Of a DNA stretch of 64,000 nt, positions 53,153 through 61,579 are shown piece by piece. The notes below the pieces were generated by a model that saw nothing but the letters and a program-made list of their open reading frames with translations, ran no database searches and was not told the origin of the DNA. How positions within the stretch are numbered: position 1 is the stretch's first letter; every line of letters starts with the position of its first letter. The position numbers and the translations under genes were made by a program. This DNA is from Thalassobaculum sp965228445 (GTDB lineage: Bacteria > Pseudomonadota > Alphaproteobacteria > Thalassobaculales > Thalassobaculaceae), in the NCBI GenBank assembly GCA_965228445.1, contig OZ245813.1:1860001-1924000 (forward strand), written 5' to 3'.

Positions 53153-54121
53153 ATGGAACAGCGCAACCTCGGGCCGCTCGGCCCGGTCAGCGCCCTGACG
53201 CTGGGCGGCGGCGGGATCGGGCACCTGTGGGGCAAGACGACGCGCGAGGAATGCGTCGCAACGGTGAAGGCCGCCGTGGATGGCGGCATCACTCTGCTCG
53301 ACATGGCCCCACGCTACGGCGACGGCGAGGCGGAATCGGTGATCGGCGAGGCCTTCGGCGGCAGCCTGCCGGACGGTGTCCGGGTGACGACCAAATGCCT
53401 GCTCGGCGGCACGCCCCCGGCGGAGATCGAGGCGCGGCTGCGCGGGTCGATCGCGACCAGCCTGGAGCTGATGAAGCTGAAGAAGATCGACCTGTTCTTC
53501 CTGCACTCCAACGTGGCGCCCGACAACCACCCCATGCGCGGACACCCGGATGCCGCCGTGCGGGTCACCCCCTACTCGGTGTTCTGCGAGCACGTCCGCC
53601 CGCTATTCGAGACCTTCGTCGCCGAAGGGCTGATCGGCGCCTGGGGTCTGACCGGCATCGGCCAGCCCGACGCGATCATCAGGCTGCTGGGCGAGAGCCC
53701 CGCGCCGGCGGCGGTCCAGGCGATCAGCAATCCGATCGACAGCCCGGGCGCGCTGAAATTCTACGACGGCCCGACCAAGCAGCGCGAAGCGATCGCCACG
53801 GCCGCAGCCAACGGCGTCGGTGTGCTGGGGATCAAGGCGGTGCAGGCCGGTGCGCTGTCCGCCGAACTGGACCGGCCCCTGCCCGACGATCATCCGGAAA
53901 TGCTGGACTACAAACGCGCCGCCGGCTGGCGCAGACTGGCGACCGAGATCGGCGAGGATCCGGCCGATCTCGCCCACCGATATGCACTGACCATGAAGGG
54001 CGTCGATACCGTCGTCCTCGGGGTGAAGAACCGCCGGGAGCTGGACATGGCGCTGGCGGCGGAAGCCCGGGGACCGTTGGACGCCGATCTGGTCAGGCGG
54101 ATAGACGCGAGTTTCGACTGA
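53153..54121 (+). CDS. Aldo/keto reductase
   Basis: A 322-residue (beta/alpha)8 NADPH-dependent oxidoreductase. The catalytic tetrad is intact: Asp and Tyr in LLDMAPRYG, Lys in VTTKCLL, His in FFLHSN. Its length and lack of an extended loop place it among the bacterial L-galactose-dehydrogenase-like AKRs; the substrate is unknown. An M20 amidohydrolase follows 14 nt downstream, so the two form an operon. Confidence 0.88.
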   Translation: MEQRNLGPLGPVSALTLGGGGIGHLWGKTTREECVATVKAAVDGGITLLDMAPRYGDGEAESVIGEAFGGSLPDGVRVTTKCLLGGTPPAEIEARLRGSIATSLELMKLKKIDLFFLHSNVAPDNHPMRGHPDAAVRVTPYSVFCEHVRPLFETFVAEGLIGAWGLTGIGQPDAIIRLLGESPAPAAVQAISNPIDSPGALKFYDGPTKQREAIATAAANGVGVLGIKAVQAGALSAELDRPLPDDHPEMLDYKRAAGWRRLATEIGEDPADLAHRYALTMKGVDTVVLGVKNRRELDMALAAEARGPLDADLVRRIDASFD

Positions 54122-54135
54122 GGAGAACGACAAGC

Positions 54136-55377
54136 ATGGCCCGCAATTCCATCGCCATCGACGGCGCGCGGTTCTGGTCCACCATCGAGGCGTCGGCCGA
54201 GATCGGCAAGGGACCGCGCGGCGGCCTTGCCCGGCTGACCCTGAGTCCGGCGGACGGCGAGGTGCGCGACCGGTTCGCCGAATGGTGCACCGATGCGGGC
54301 TATGCACTGACCGTGGACAAGCTGGGCAACATGTTCGCCCGGCGCCGGGGCAGCCACGACGATCTGGCCCCGGTGGTGATCGGCAGCCATCTCGACACCC
54401 AGGCCGCCGGCGGCCGGTTCGACGGGATCGTCGGCGTCCTCGCGGGTCTCGAGATCCTGCGGGCGCTGGACGACCAGGGCATCGAGACCAAGCGGCCGAT
54501 CGAAGTGGTGAACTGGACCAACGAGGAAGGCGGCCGCTTCCCGCCGCCGATGCTGTGTTCCGGCGTGTTCGCCGGGATCCACGACCTCGATTGGGCGCTC
54601 GGCCGGGCCGACGAGGACGGCACCACCGTCGCCGAGGCGCTCGCGGCGATCGGCTATGCCGGCGACGCGCCGGTCGGCGGCCGCGCGTTCGACAGCTATT
54701 TCGAGATCCATATCGAGCAGGGCCCGGCGCTCTACGAGGCCGGGATCAAGCTCGGCCTGGTCACCGGCACCTATTTCGCCCGAGGCATGCGGATCGAGGT
54801 GGAGGGCGTAAACGCCCATAGCGGCCCGACCCCGATGGACCGCCGCCGCAACGCGATCGTCGGTGCCGCCGCCGTGGCGCTCGACGTCGACCGGATCGGG
54901 CTGAAATACGCCGACCGGGAAGCGAAATCGACCGTGGCCCGTCTGGAGGCCTGGCCCAACAAGCCGGGCATCATCTCGGACCGGGCGACGGTGTTCGTGG
55001 ATTTCCGCTCGCCGGACAAGGAGCTGACGGAGACGATGGAGGCGGAAATCCGCCACGCCCTGGTCGACTGCGCCCAGCGCTCGCGCACGGATGTCGCGGT
55101 CGGCGACGCCTGGAGCTTCAACACCCCCGTGTTCGACGCGGAGTTGCAGGACCTGGTCCGCGACGCCGCCAAGGGCCAGGGCGTGGAGCTGATGGAGCTG
55201 CGCAGCCAGGCCGGCCACGACGCCTACAACATCGCCAAGATCGCGCCGTCGGTGCTGATCTTCACCCCCTGCGACGAGGGCATCAGCCACAACGAGGCGG
55301 AAAACACGTCGCTGGAAGACCAGCTTCCCGGCATCCAGGTGCTGGCCGAGGCGGTGGTCTCGCGGGCGAACCGCTAA
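54136..55377 (+). CDS. M20-family amidase/hydantoinase-carbamoylase (Zn-dependent)
   Basis: A 413-residue metallohydrolase of the N-carbamoyl-L-amino acid hydrolase / allantoate amidohydrolase / beta-ureidopropionase group. Metal and catalytic motifs are in order: GSHLDTQAAGGRFDG (His, Asp), NEEGGRF (Glu-Glu), FEIHIEQGP (His) and the late HNEAE. The lid domain is in the middle (about 215-325). It splits carbamoyl or ureido bonds; the exact substrate is not readable. It is co-transcribed with the AKR. Confidence 0.9.
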   Translation: MARNSIAIDGARFWSTIEASAEIGKGPRGGLARLTLSPADGEVRDRFAEWCTDAGYALTVDKLGNMFARRRGSHDDLAPVVIGSHLDTQAAGGRFDGIVGVLAGLEILRALDDQGIETKRPIEVVNWTNEEGGRFPPPMLCSGVFAGIHDLDWALGRADEDGTTVAEALAAIGYAGDAPVGGRAFDSYFEIHIEQGPALYEAGIKLGLVTGTYFARGMRIEVEGVNAHSGPTPMDRRRNAIVGAAAVALDVDRIGLKYADREAKSTVARLEAWPNKPGIISDRATVFVDFRSPDKELTETMEAEIRHALVDCAQRSRTDVAVGDAWSFNTPVFDAELQDLVRDAAKGQGVELMELRSQAGHDAYNIAKIAPSVLIFTPCDEGISHNEAENTSLEDQLPGIQVLAEAVVSRANR

Positions 55378-55390
55378 GGGAATAAAATCG

Positions 55391-55415
55391 CCCCCTTCCG
55401 TCAAACGGAAGGGGG
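55391..55415. terminator. Bidirectional terminator between M20 gene and PfpI gene
   Basis: CCCCCTTCCGT (55391-55401) and ACGGAAGGGGG (55405-55415) form a perfect 11-bp stem with a 3-nt loop. On the minus strand it is followed by a T-rich run (GATTTTATT), making it a good terminator for the PfpI gene; on the plus strand the run is weak but the stem is strong. Confidence 0.85.
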
Positions 55416-55429
55416 CTGCTTCGACAGGG

Positions 55430-55990
55430 TCAGGCGGCCTTGCGGTCGTGCCGGCCTTCCTGAACCTCCTCGATGATCTTGTCGCAGAAGGCCCGCAGGT
55501 CATCGGGCTTGCGCGAGGTGATCAGGCCCTGGTCGACCACCACCTCGGAATCCTCCCACAAGCCGCCGGCGTTCTTCACGTCGGTCTGGATGGAAGCGTA
55601 GGAGGTGACGTTGCGGCCCTTCACCACGCCGGCCTCCACCAGCAGCCACGGACCGTGGCAGATCGCGGCGACGGTCTTGCCGGCGTCGTAGAAGGCCCGG
55701 ACCAGGTCGACCGCCTTGTCGTTGGCGCGCAGCACGTCCGGATTGATCTGACCGCCGGGCAGCACCAGGGCGTCGAAATCGGCGGCCTTGGCATCGGCGA
55801 GGTCCATGTCGACGTCGACGGTCTCGCCCCAGTCCTTTTCGTCCCAGCTCTTGATCGCGCCGCTCTCCGGCGACACCACGGTCACCTCAGCACCGGCCTC
55901 CTCCAGTCGACGCTTCGGCTCGAACAGCTCGGACTTCTCGAAGCCATGGGTGGCGAGAATGGCGATCTTGGCATTGGCGATATTCGGCAT
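55430..55990 (-). CDS. DJ-1/PfpI (YhbO-type) protein
   Basis: A 186-residue class I glutamine-amidotransferase-like protein of the PfpI/YhbO subfamily, whose members act as deglycases or glyoxalase III-type stress enzymes. The nucleophile elbow AICHGPWLL with its Cys followed by His, the LPGGQINPD loop and the C-terminal TSRKPDDL are typical. ATG 55990 has GGAG 6 nt upstream; ATG 56002 is an alternative. It ends at the strong terminator. Confidence 0.87.
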   Translation of the reverse strand: MPNIANAKIAILATHGFEKSELFEPKRRLEEAGAEVTVVSPESGAIKSWDEKDWGETVDVDMDLADAKAADFDALVLPGGQINPDVLRANDKAVDLVRAFYDAGKTVAAICHGPWLLVEAGVVKGRNVTSYASIQTDVKNAGGLWEDSEVVVDQGLITSRKPDDLRAFCDKIIEEVQEGRHDRKAA

Positions 55991-56164
55991 TCTTAACTCC
56001 ATCCAATCTCAGGGATCCGCCCCCTGGTCATGGCCCGATCCACCGCTATGCGGCGGATCCGGCGCCATGGATCTCATGGGCGGATAACGTTCCTGTCGGA
56101 CGGTCGTTCCACAGATTGCCGGGAATGCGGCGCAGGGTCGCGCCTGGCCCGCGGGCTGCCCGAG

Positions 56165-56344
56165 TCAGACCACCCGGATGGCGGCGGCGGTGCCGAAATT
56201 GCCCTTCAGCAGGGTCTGGGCGTGGCGGACCATCTTCGCCCCGGCCGGGGCGCGGATGGTGAACACGCTGCGGTCGCCGACCCGGGCATGGCTGACATAG
56301 GAGTGCAGGCCATAGGTAATCAGAAAGGTGTCTTCGTTCTTCAT
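56165..56344 (-). CDS. Small uncharacterised protein (59 residues)
   Basis: A complete frame from ATG 56344 to TGA 56165. AAGGAAA lies 5 nt before the start. The 59-residue product begins MKNEDTFLITYGLHSYVSHA and contains GDRSVFTIRAPAGAKMVRHAQ; it is neutral, with mixed strand and helix pattern, and codons show the GC-rich third positions of real genes here. I know no family. It stands alone between the PfpI gene and the next small gene. Confidence 0.65.
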   Translation of the reverse strand: MKNEDTFLITYGLHSYVSHARVGDRSVFTIRAPAGAKMVRHAQTLLKGNFGTAAAIRVV

Positions 56345-56471
56345 TGGATTTCCTTGGGTTTGATGCGCGAGTCCGACCGGCGCTTCCAGGCTGTGCCGAG
56401 CGCGTCGTTCGCGAAAAAATGTGTCGATGCGAAAGGGCGACAGGTGGTCGCCCTTTCGTAAGCAGGACGAG

Positions 56472-56633
56472 CTAGGTCTCGGAGCGCCCGTCGGGTCCGC
56501 CCGGCGGCTCGGAGCCTGGCTCGGTCGGGTTCTCCGATGCGCGCTTCTTGTCGGCCAGACGCTTGGCTTTCTTCTCCGCCTTCAGGCGTTCGCGCTCTCT
56601 GCGCTCGAAGCTGTAGTTCGGCTTGGCCGCCAT
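56472..56633 (-). CDS. Small basic protein (53 residues)
   Basis: ATG 56633 to TAG 56472 encodes a 53-residue protein: KPNYSFERRERER, a Lys/Arg/Ala helix with KAEKKAKRLADKK, and a Pro/Gly/Glu-rich tail. Proteins starting with this KPNYSFERRERE pattern occur widely in alphaproteobacteria but have no known role; the composition suggests nucleic-acid or ribosome association. Its ribosome site (GAGGA) is rather far, 11 nt. A cold-shock gene lies 106 nt upstream on the same strand. Confidence 0.7.
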   Translation of the reverse strand: MAAKPNYSFERRERERLKAEKKAKRLADKKRASENPTEPGSEPPGGPDGRSET

Positions 56634-56739
56634 CGCGTCGTCATCCTCTGGAGTCTGCTCGCCCCGCTGATCGGCGCGATCGCGCCGCAGATTCCGCCCC
56701 GGACGGTCTCCGGAGCGGGTCGTGTGCGGTCGGTCGACG

Positions 56740-56949
56740 TCAGTCGAGAACGGAGAGGTTCTCGGCGGCCGGCTTGCCGTTTCGGCCGGTCTGCAACTCG
56801 AAGGAGACCTTCTGACCTTCGTTCAGAGTCTGCAGGCCGGCGCGCTCGACGGCCGAAATGTGAACGAAGGCGTCGCTACCGCCGTTTTCCGGCTCGATGA
56901 AGCCGAAGCCCTTGGTCGGGTTGAACCACTTAACAGTACCAGTAGCCAT
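56740..56949 (-). CDS. Cold-shock protein, CspA family
   Basis: A 69-residue single-stranded nucleic-acid binding protein (OB fold). The RNP1 motif KGFGFI and the RNP2 motif AFVHIS are intact, and the start MATGTVKWFN is typical. The frame continues upstream to 57087 without similarity. As with other csp genes, a long leader may regulate translation; the 130 nt before the start are A+T richer than the surroundings. The downstream small basic protein could share its mRNA. Confidence 0.95.
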   Translation of the reverse strand: MATGTVKWFNPTKGFGFIEPENGGSDAFVHISAVERAGLQTLNEGQKVSFELQTGRNGKPAAENLSVLD

Positions 56950-57366
56950 GGAGGTGTCCTCTAACAGGCGTTTCGTGTCCGCTGGCCCGATCGGGCCGAA
57001 GCGAAAAATATAGCGATAGCATTGTCGGGAGATATCTAAGCTAAACGGTGTACCGTCGGTCCAGGCAGCACCAAACAAACGTATCAACTATCAGTCTGAC
57101 TTAATCCTATTTGGTAAAATTTCAATGAAAATCACCGACCGGACCGCGAAGGAAGGTCTCTGTCACCGAGCTTCTTTTCTCCAGTCGATCGTCCGGCGGC
57201 CAATTTTGTCTGCACGGCTGGCCTCGCGCGAACGAGGTCGACAATTCTGACTTAATGCGAACGCTACTAAGAATCGTTTGCAATAAGAATTGCACACAAA
57301 CATACTCCGCACGCCTCGGGTGGGAGCGGGGCGCACCCGCAACCTTGACCGGGGGGTCACCGGAGC
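56950..57366. other. Divergent regulatory region between csp and TonB receptor gene
   Basis: These 417 nt are distinctly A+T rich compared with the rest of the window. TCTGACTTAAT occurs twice, at 57095-57105 and 57246-57256. The Fur-like element is at 57268-57294. The csp leader presumably fills 56950-57090. No gene, RNA hairpin or terminator stood out otherwise. Confidence 0.5.
57268..57294. promoter_or_regulatory. Candidate iron-responsive (Fur-like) operator
   Basis: TGCAAT-AAGA-ATTGCA (57279-57294) is a perfect 6-bp inverted repeat, and TAAGAAT occurs twice, at 57268 and 57284, 16 bp apart. The base composition resembles Fur sites, and the position 73 nt before a TonB-dependent receptor gene fits iron control. 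It is not a close match to the E. coli Fur box, so the regulator is uncertain. Confidence 0.4.
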
Positions 57367-59307
57367 ATGTCGGCACGCACGCTCGCAGGCGCCTTTGGCG
57401 CGCTCAGCTTTTCACTCATGACGACGACCGCGATGGCGGAAGTCTTCGATCTGAAGCCGGTGATCGTCACCGGCAGCACCATCCATGAATCGCAGCAGGT
57501 CCGCACGAAAGTCGACCAGGCCTATAACAGCAGCCGCTCGGCCTCCGAGGTCGACGGCAGCGTCATCCAGAACCTGAACCCGATCAACGCGGGCGACGCC
57601 CTGCGCTACAACGCCACCGGCCTGATCAACCAGCCCGGCAACGGCGACCGGTTCGGCGGCGGCACCAAGATCCGCACCTTCGGCGACTGGGGCGCCTCGC
57701 AGTCGATCGACGGCCTGCCCGCCGTCAAGTTCCAGGGCGGCGACGGCGGCGGCTACGGCAACACCGCCATCCCGACCATCGCGATCGACAAGATGACCGT
57801 GCAGAAGGGTGGGCGCGGCGTCAGCTACGGCGACGGTACCGACGGCGGCGTGCTCGAGACCCGGATCAAGTCGGGCCGCGACTACACCGACCACCAGGCG
57901 ATCAGCCTGGACGCCAGCACCGCGCGCGAAGGCCTGGCCCAGGGCGAGATCGCCGATCACGAGGGCAATTGGGACTACTACGCCGCGGCGAACGCCTTCT
58001 ACGGTCAGTATGACGGCGACCCGGAAAATCTGGACGAGCAGTCGGTGCTCGGCGGACTCGGGAAGCTCGGCTACAATTTCAGCACGGACACCCGCCTGGA
58101 ACTCCTGGCGATCGGCGACCGCAACCGGCCGGACATCATCCGCAACGGCAATGTGGAGCCGATCGAGAACCACACACTGTTCGGCTCCGCCACCTTGGAT
58201 CACCGGCTGAACGGCGCCCAGTCGCTGCAGTTCGGCGTGCTCGCTTCCGACGCCCAGACCCAGTGGGACGCCCGCTCGCGCGACCGCAGCGTCGCCAACC
58301 AGATCGTCTTCGCCAACCACTTCCTGAGCACGTCGCTGTCCGACAGCGTCGACTATGACGGCTCGATCGGCGCCGAGGTCAAGCGCACCAACATGGAGCG
58401 CGACGGCATCTGGGATAACACCTTCACCGACTATGCGGTGAAATCGACCAACGCCATCACCATCAACGACAACCTCGTGCTGACCGGCGGCCTGCGGCAC
58501 ACCTGGTTCAACAACGATGTGGAATACAACGGCGTCGAACAGGACACGCTGGCGACCGACGGGCTGTTCTCCTATCAGCTCGGCGCGTCCTACAGCGTGC
58601 TGGACAACACGCGGGTCCGGGTGTCCTACGCCTCCGGCTATAACCGCTTCTTCGAGAAGTACGGGAACTTCGGCACCGACGTGCTCGACACCGCCGGCGC
58701 CGGCGACGAGGTGGTCGAGTCCACCACGATGGAAGTCGGCGTGAACCAGGGCTGGGCCGGCGGCTATGTCGACCTCGCCCTGTACAACATCGTGCAGGAG
58801 AACGTGCCGCGGCGGAACGGCGGCGCGATCGAGAGCGTCGAGGTCGACCAGTCCGGCTTCGAGGCCGAGATCTTCGCCCGGATCACCGACCGCCTGACGG
58901 CGTCCGCCGGTTACATGCGGGTGATCGATGTGGAGGCGACCCGGGCCGACGGGACCGAGGTCAATTCCAACATCTTCTGGGACGGCCAGGCAGCGTCGGT
59001 GCCGGACAACCAGTTCAGCCTGCGTCTGGACTTCCGCGCGACCGACACGATCGGCCTGTGGACCGCCGCCTATCACTCCACCGGCTATGACGCGGTGAAC
59101 GCGGACGGGGACGTCACCAAGCGCGACGGCTTCACCCGCTGGGATCTCGGCGCGAGCTGGTGGGCCACCGACAACTGGGCGCTGCGGGCCCGGGTCGAGA
59201 ACATCCTGGACGAGCGCGACTTCGGCACCACCGTCCAAGGTGCTACCGTGAACGACGACGGCAAGCTCGGTCGCGTGTTCTGGCTCGGCACGGACATCAT
59301 CTTCTGA
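57367..59307 (+). CDS. TonB-dependent outer-membrane receptor
   Basis: A 646-residue outer-membrane receptor for iron complexes or similar ligands. A signal peptide ends near AMA (24). The TonB-box area has PVIVTGSTI, the plug (about 50-170) has DALRYNATGL and the SIDGLPAV segment, and the 22-stranded barrel ends in Phe, as outer-membrane proteins usually do. The ligand is probably a siderophore or heme, inferred from the adjacent PepSY gene. The presumed Fur-like site lies upstream. Confidence 0.9.
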   Translation: MSARTLAGAFGALSFSLMTTTAMAEVFDLKPVIVTGSTIHESQQVRTKVDQAYNSSRSASEVDGSVIQNLNPINAGDALRYNATGLINQPGNGDRFGGGTKIRTFGDWGASQSIDGLPAVKFQGGDGGGYGNTAIPTIAIDKMTVQKGGRGVSYGDGTDGGVLETRIKSGRDYTDHQAISLDASTAREGLAQGEIADHEGNWDYYAAANAFYGQYDGDPENLDEQSVLGGLGKLGYNFSTDTRLELLAIGDRNRPDIIRNGNVEPIENHTLFGSATLDHRLNGAQSLQFGVLASDAQTQWDARSRDRSVANQIVFANHFLSTSLSDSVDYDGSIGAEVKRTNMERDGIWDNTFTDYAVKSTNAITINDNLVLTGGLRHTWFNNDVEYNGVEQDTLATDGLFSYQLGASYSVLDNTRVRVSYASGYNRFFEKYGNFGTDVLDTAGAGDEVVESTTMEVGVNQGWAGGYVDLALYNIVQENVPRRNGGAIESVEVDQSGFEAEIFARITDRLTASAGYMRVIDVEATRADGTEVNSNIFWDGQAASVPDNQFSLRLDFRATDTIGLWTAAYHSTGYDAVNADGDVTKRDGFTRWDLGASWWATDNWALRARVENILDERDFGTTVQGATVNDDGKLGRVFWLGTDIIF

Positions 59308-59323
59308 GGCGGCGGGAAAGCCC

Positions 59324-60448
59324 ATGCGGTACCGGACTCTGCGACGACTGCACCTCTGGGTGTCGCTGCTGACGGCGGTACCGCTTCTCGTTCTGAGCCT
59401 CACCGGCGCGCTGCTGGTCTATGCACCCGAGCTGCAGCGGGCCTTCGATGGCGAGGTTCGGAACATCGGCCCGGTCGGCGCATCGCTGGCTCCCACCGCG
59501 ATCGTCGATCGGGTCGCTGAACAACGGCCGGACCTCAGGATCTGGTCGGTCTCGGTCGCCATGCCGGATGTCTGGACGGCTTGGCTGGCCGACGGTGCCG
59601 GCGTGATACGGATCGATCCGGCCTCCGGCGACATCCTGGAGCATTTCCACCCCCGGGACCGGTTCGAGGGCTGGGTGACCGCCCTGCACCGTCGCTACCT
59701 CGTCGACGGGCCGGCCTCCAAATGGGTCCGGCACGGCGTCTCCGCGGTGGCGCTGCTGATGGTCGTGCAGTTCGCCATCGGTCTGTGGCTCTGGCTCAAG
59801 CCGCCGATGCCGTTCCGCCGGCTGTCCGTGAGCTTCCGGCAGGGCACCCGGTTCGGCATCCTGCGCCTGCATCAGGCGACCGGCATCGCCAGCTTTCTGC
59901 TGCTCACCGCCATCGCCCTGACCGGCATGGCGATGTACTGGCACGATCCGATGCGGGCGGCGCTGGAGTGGGTCACCCTGTCCAAGGTGGAGGAGGCGCA
60001 GCCGCCGAAGGCGGAGGGGCTCGCCCCTCTGAAGGATCTCGAGACCGGCATCGCCGCCGCCCGCGCTGTGGCTCCCGAGGCGGCGCTCAACCATTTCCGC
60101 CTGCCGCGCCATCCGGGCGACGCCATGGTGGTCGGCCTGATGCCGGACGGCGCCGGCGAGGGTCAGGCGACCCGCATCTGGGTCGGCGACGATCCGGCGC
60201 GGGTGCTCCATGTCTTCGCCGCCAGCGACGCCAACCTCGCCACCACGATCTGGCACATGCGCTACATGATCCATGTGGGCAAGTTCGGTCCGGGTCCTGT
60301 CTGGGGACCCGTGGTCCGCGCGCTGTGGGTGATCGTCGCCCTGGTGCCCGCCGCCTTCGTGATCTCCGGCCTGTGGCTCTATCTCGGCCGCCGCAGCCGC
60401 GAGACCCAGGCCCGGATGCGCAACCGCTCCCTCGCACCGGCAGAGTAA
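59324..60448 (+). CDS. PepSY-associated TM protein (iron-uptake type)
   Basis: A 374-residue inner-membrane protein with four helices (about 12-34, 138-160, 188-210 and 330-352) and a large periplasmic region containing PepSY-like segments. It belongs to the PiuB/FoxB/PepSY_TM group, which often accompanies TonB receptors and is implicated in reductive release of iron from siderophores. It begins 16 nt after the receptor stop, so they are co-transcribed. His residues at the helix boundaries (RRLHLW, LRLHQATG) may bind heme. Confidence 0.85.
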   Translation: MRYRTLRRLHLWVSLLTAVPLLVLSLTGALLVYAPELQRAFDGEVRNIGPVGASLAPTAIVDRVAEQRPDLRIWSVSVAMPDVWTAWLADGAGVIRIDPASGDILEHFHPRDRFEGWVTALHRRYLVDGPASKWVRHGVSAVALLMVVQFAIGLWLWLKPPMPFRRLSVSFRQGTRFGILRLHQATGIASFLLLTAIALTGMAMYWHDPMRAALEWVTLSKVEEAQPPKAEGLAPLKDLETGIAAARAVAPEAALNHFRLPRHPGDAMVVGLMPDGAGEGQATRIWVGDDPARVLHVFAASDANLATTIWHMRYMIHVGKFGPGPVWGPVVRALWVIVALVPAAFVISGLWLYLGRRSRETQARMRNRSLAPAE

Positions 60449-60491
60449 TCCGTCACTTAGCGGATTGCCCGGCCGTTCCCGGCGTGGTGCT

Positions 60492-60521
60492 GTTCCCCAT
60501 CGACATGCCAGACAGGGGAAC
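60492..60521 (+). promoter_or_regulatory. Hairpin over the ureohydrolase ribosome binding site
   Basis: GTTCCCC (60492-60498) pairs exactly with GGGGAAC (60515-60521), which is the purine-rich ribosome site 5 nt before the ureohydrolase ATG. Folding would hide the site. A second hairpin, AATCCG/CGGATT, is at 60447-60466 right after the PepSY stop. Together they suggest translational control; the trigger is unknown. Confidence 0.45.
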
Positions 60522-60526
60522 GGGAA

Positions 60527-61471
60527 ATGGCGGGTGATCCGAGGTTTCAGCCGGTCGACGCGGCGGTGGTGCCGCGCTTCGCCGATGTCGCGACCTTCAT
60601 GCGCACCAAGCGCCACGAGGTGCACCGAGACGTCGATATCGGCCTGGTCGGCGTGCCGTTCGATCTCGGGGTGAACTACCGCACCGGCGCGCGCCAGGGG
60701 CCGGCAGGCGTGCGCGAGGCGTCCCGCCTGATCCGCAAGGTTCATCCGACACTCGGCACCCGGCCGTTCGACGTCTGCAACGTGGCCGATCTGGGCGACG
60801 CGCCGGTCAACCCGCTGGACAAGGTCGCCTCCATTGACCTGATCCAGAAGTTCTACGAAGAGCTTCGCGAGAACGGTATCACCCCCATCTCCATCGGTGG
60901 CGACCACACCATCCCCACGCCGATCCTGCGCGGCCTGGTGACCGACGGCCCGGTCGGCATCCTGCAGATCGACAGCCATCCGGACACCCTGCCCGACCTG
61001 TGCGGCGACACCCTCAACCACGCCACCTTCATGCGTCTCGGCCTGGACGAGGGTTGGATCGATCCCAAGCGGGTGGTGCAGCTCGGCCTGCGCGGCAGCC
61101 GGTTCGGCGACGACATCCAGTACGGCCTCGACCAGGGCTTCACCGTCATCACTATCGACGATTACGAGGAGATCGGCCGGGCGGAGACCATCAAGCGGAT
61201 CCACGCCGCCCTGGGCGACCAGCCGTTCTATCTGACGCTGGATATCGACGGGGTGGACCCGGCCTATTGCCCGGGGACGGCGGTGCCGGAGATCGGCGGC
61301 CTGATCCCGCGCGACCTGCAGGTGATCATCCGGTCGCTGGCGGGCAAGCCGTTCATCGGCGCCGACATCAGCGAGATCGCCCCGTGCTTCGACCCGACGG
61401 GCATCACCTGCGTGACGGCGGCCAACCTGATGTTCGAGATGCTCTGCGCGATCGCCGAGGGGCGGAGGTAG
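60527..61471 (+). CDS. Ureohydrolase (agmatinase family)
   Basis: A 314-residue Mn2+ enzyme of the arginase/agmatinase superfamily; it hydrolyses a guanidino compound to urea and an amine. The binuclear metal motifs are GGDHTIPTP, DSHPDT and DIDGVDPAYCPGT. Its length and the C-terminal GADISEIAPCFD place it near agmatinase, guanidinobutyrase and guanidinopropionase; these cannot be told apart by eye. It follows the PepSY gene by 78 nt with possible RNA hairpins between. A palindromic repeat lies directly after it. Confidence 0.88.
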   Translation: MAGDPRFQPVDAAVVPRFADVATFMRTKRHEVHRDVDIGLVGVPFDLGVNYRTGARQGPAGVREASRLIRKVHPTLGTRPFDVCNVADLGDAPVNPLDKVASIDLIQKFYEELRENGITPISIGGDHTIPTPILRGLVTDGPVGILQIDSHPDTLPDLCGDTLNHATFMRLGLDEGWIDPKRVVQLGLRGSRFGDDIQYGLDQGFTVITIDDYEEIGRAETIKRIHAALGDQPFYLTLDIDGVDPAYCPGTAVPEIGGLIPRDLQVIIRSLAGKPFIGADISEIAPCFDPTGITCVTAANLMFEMLCAIAEGRR

Positions 61472-61476
61472 ACGGC

Positions 61477-61575
61477 CCTTCGACACGCTCCCTCCGGTCG
61501 CTGCTCAGGGTGAGGACAAGGCTAAGAAATTAAAGGCCTCACCCTGAGCAGCCCCGCAGGGGCGTGTCGAAGGGC
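61477..61575. repeat. Palindromic intergenic repeat (REP-like)
   Basis: Outer arms GCCCTTCGACACGC (61477-61490) and GCGTGTCGAAGGGC (61562-61575) are perfect inverses. Inner arms CTGCTCAGGGTGAGG (61501-61515) and CCTCACCCTGAGCAG (61537-61551) are also perfect. The whole can fold as one long hairpin of about 99 nt. Elements with the CCCTTCGACACGCC/CTGAGCAG core are familiar dispersed repeats of alphaproteobacterial genomes, probably mobilised passively. It may also act as terminator between these convergent genes. Confidence 0.85.
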
Positions 61576-61579
61576 GCAT

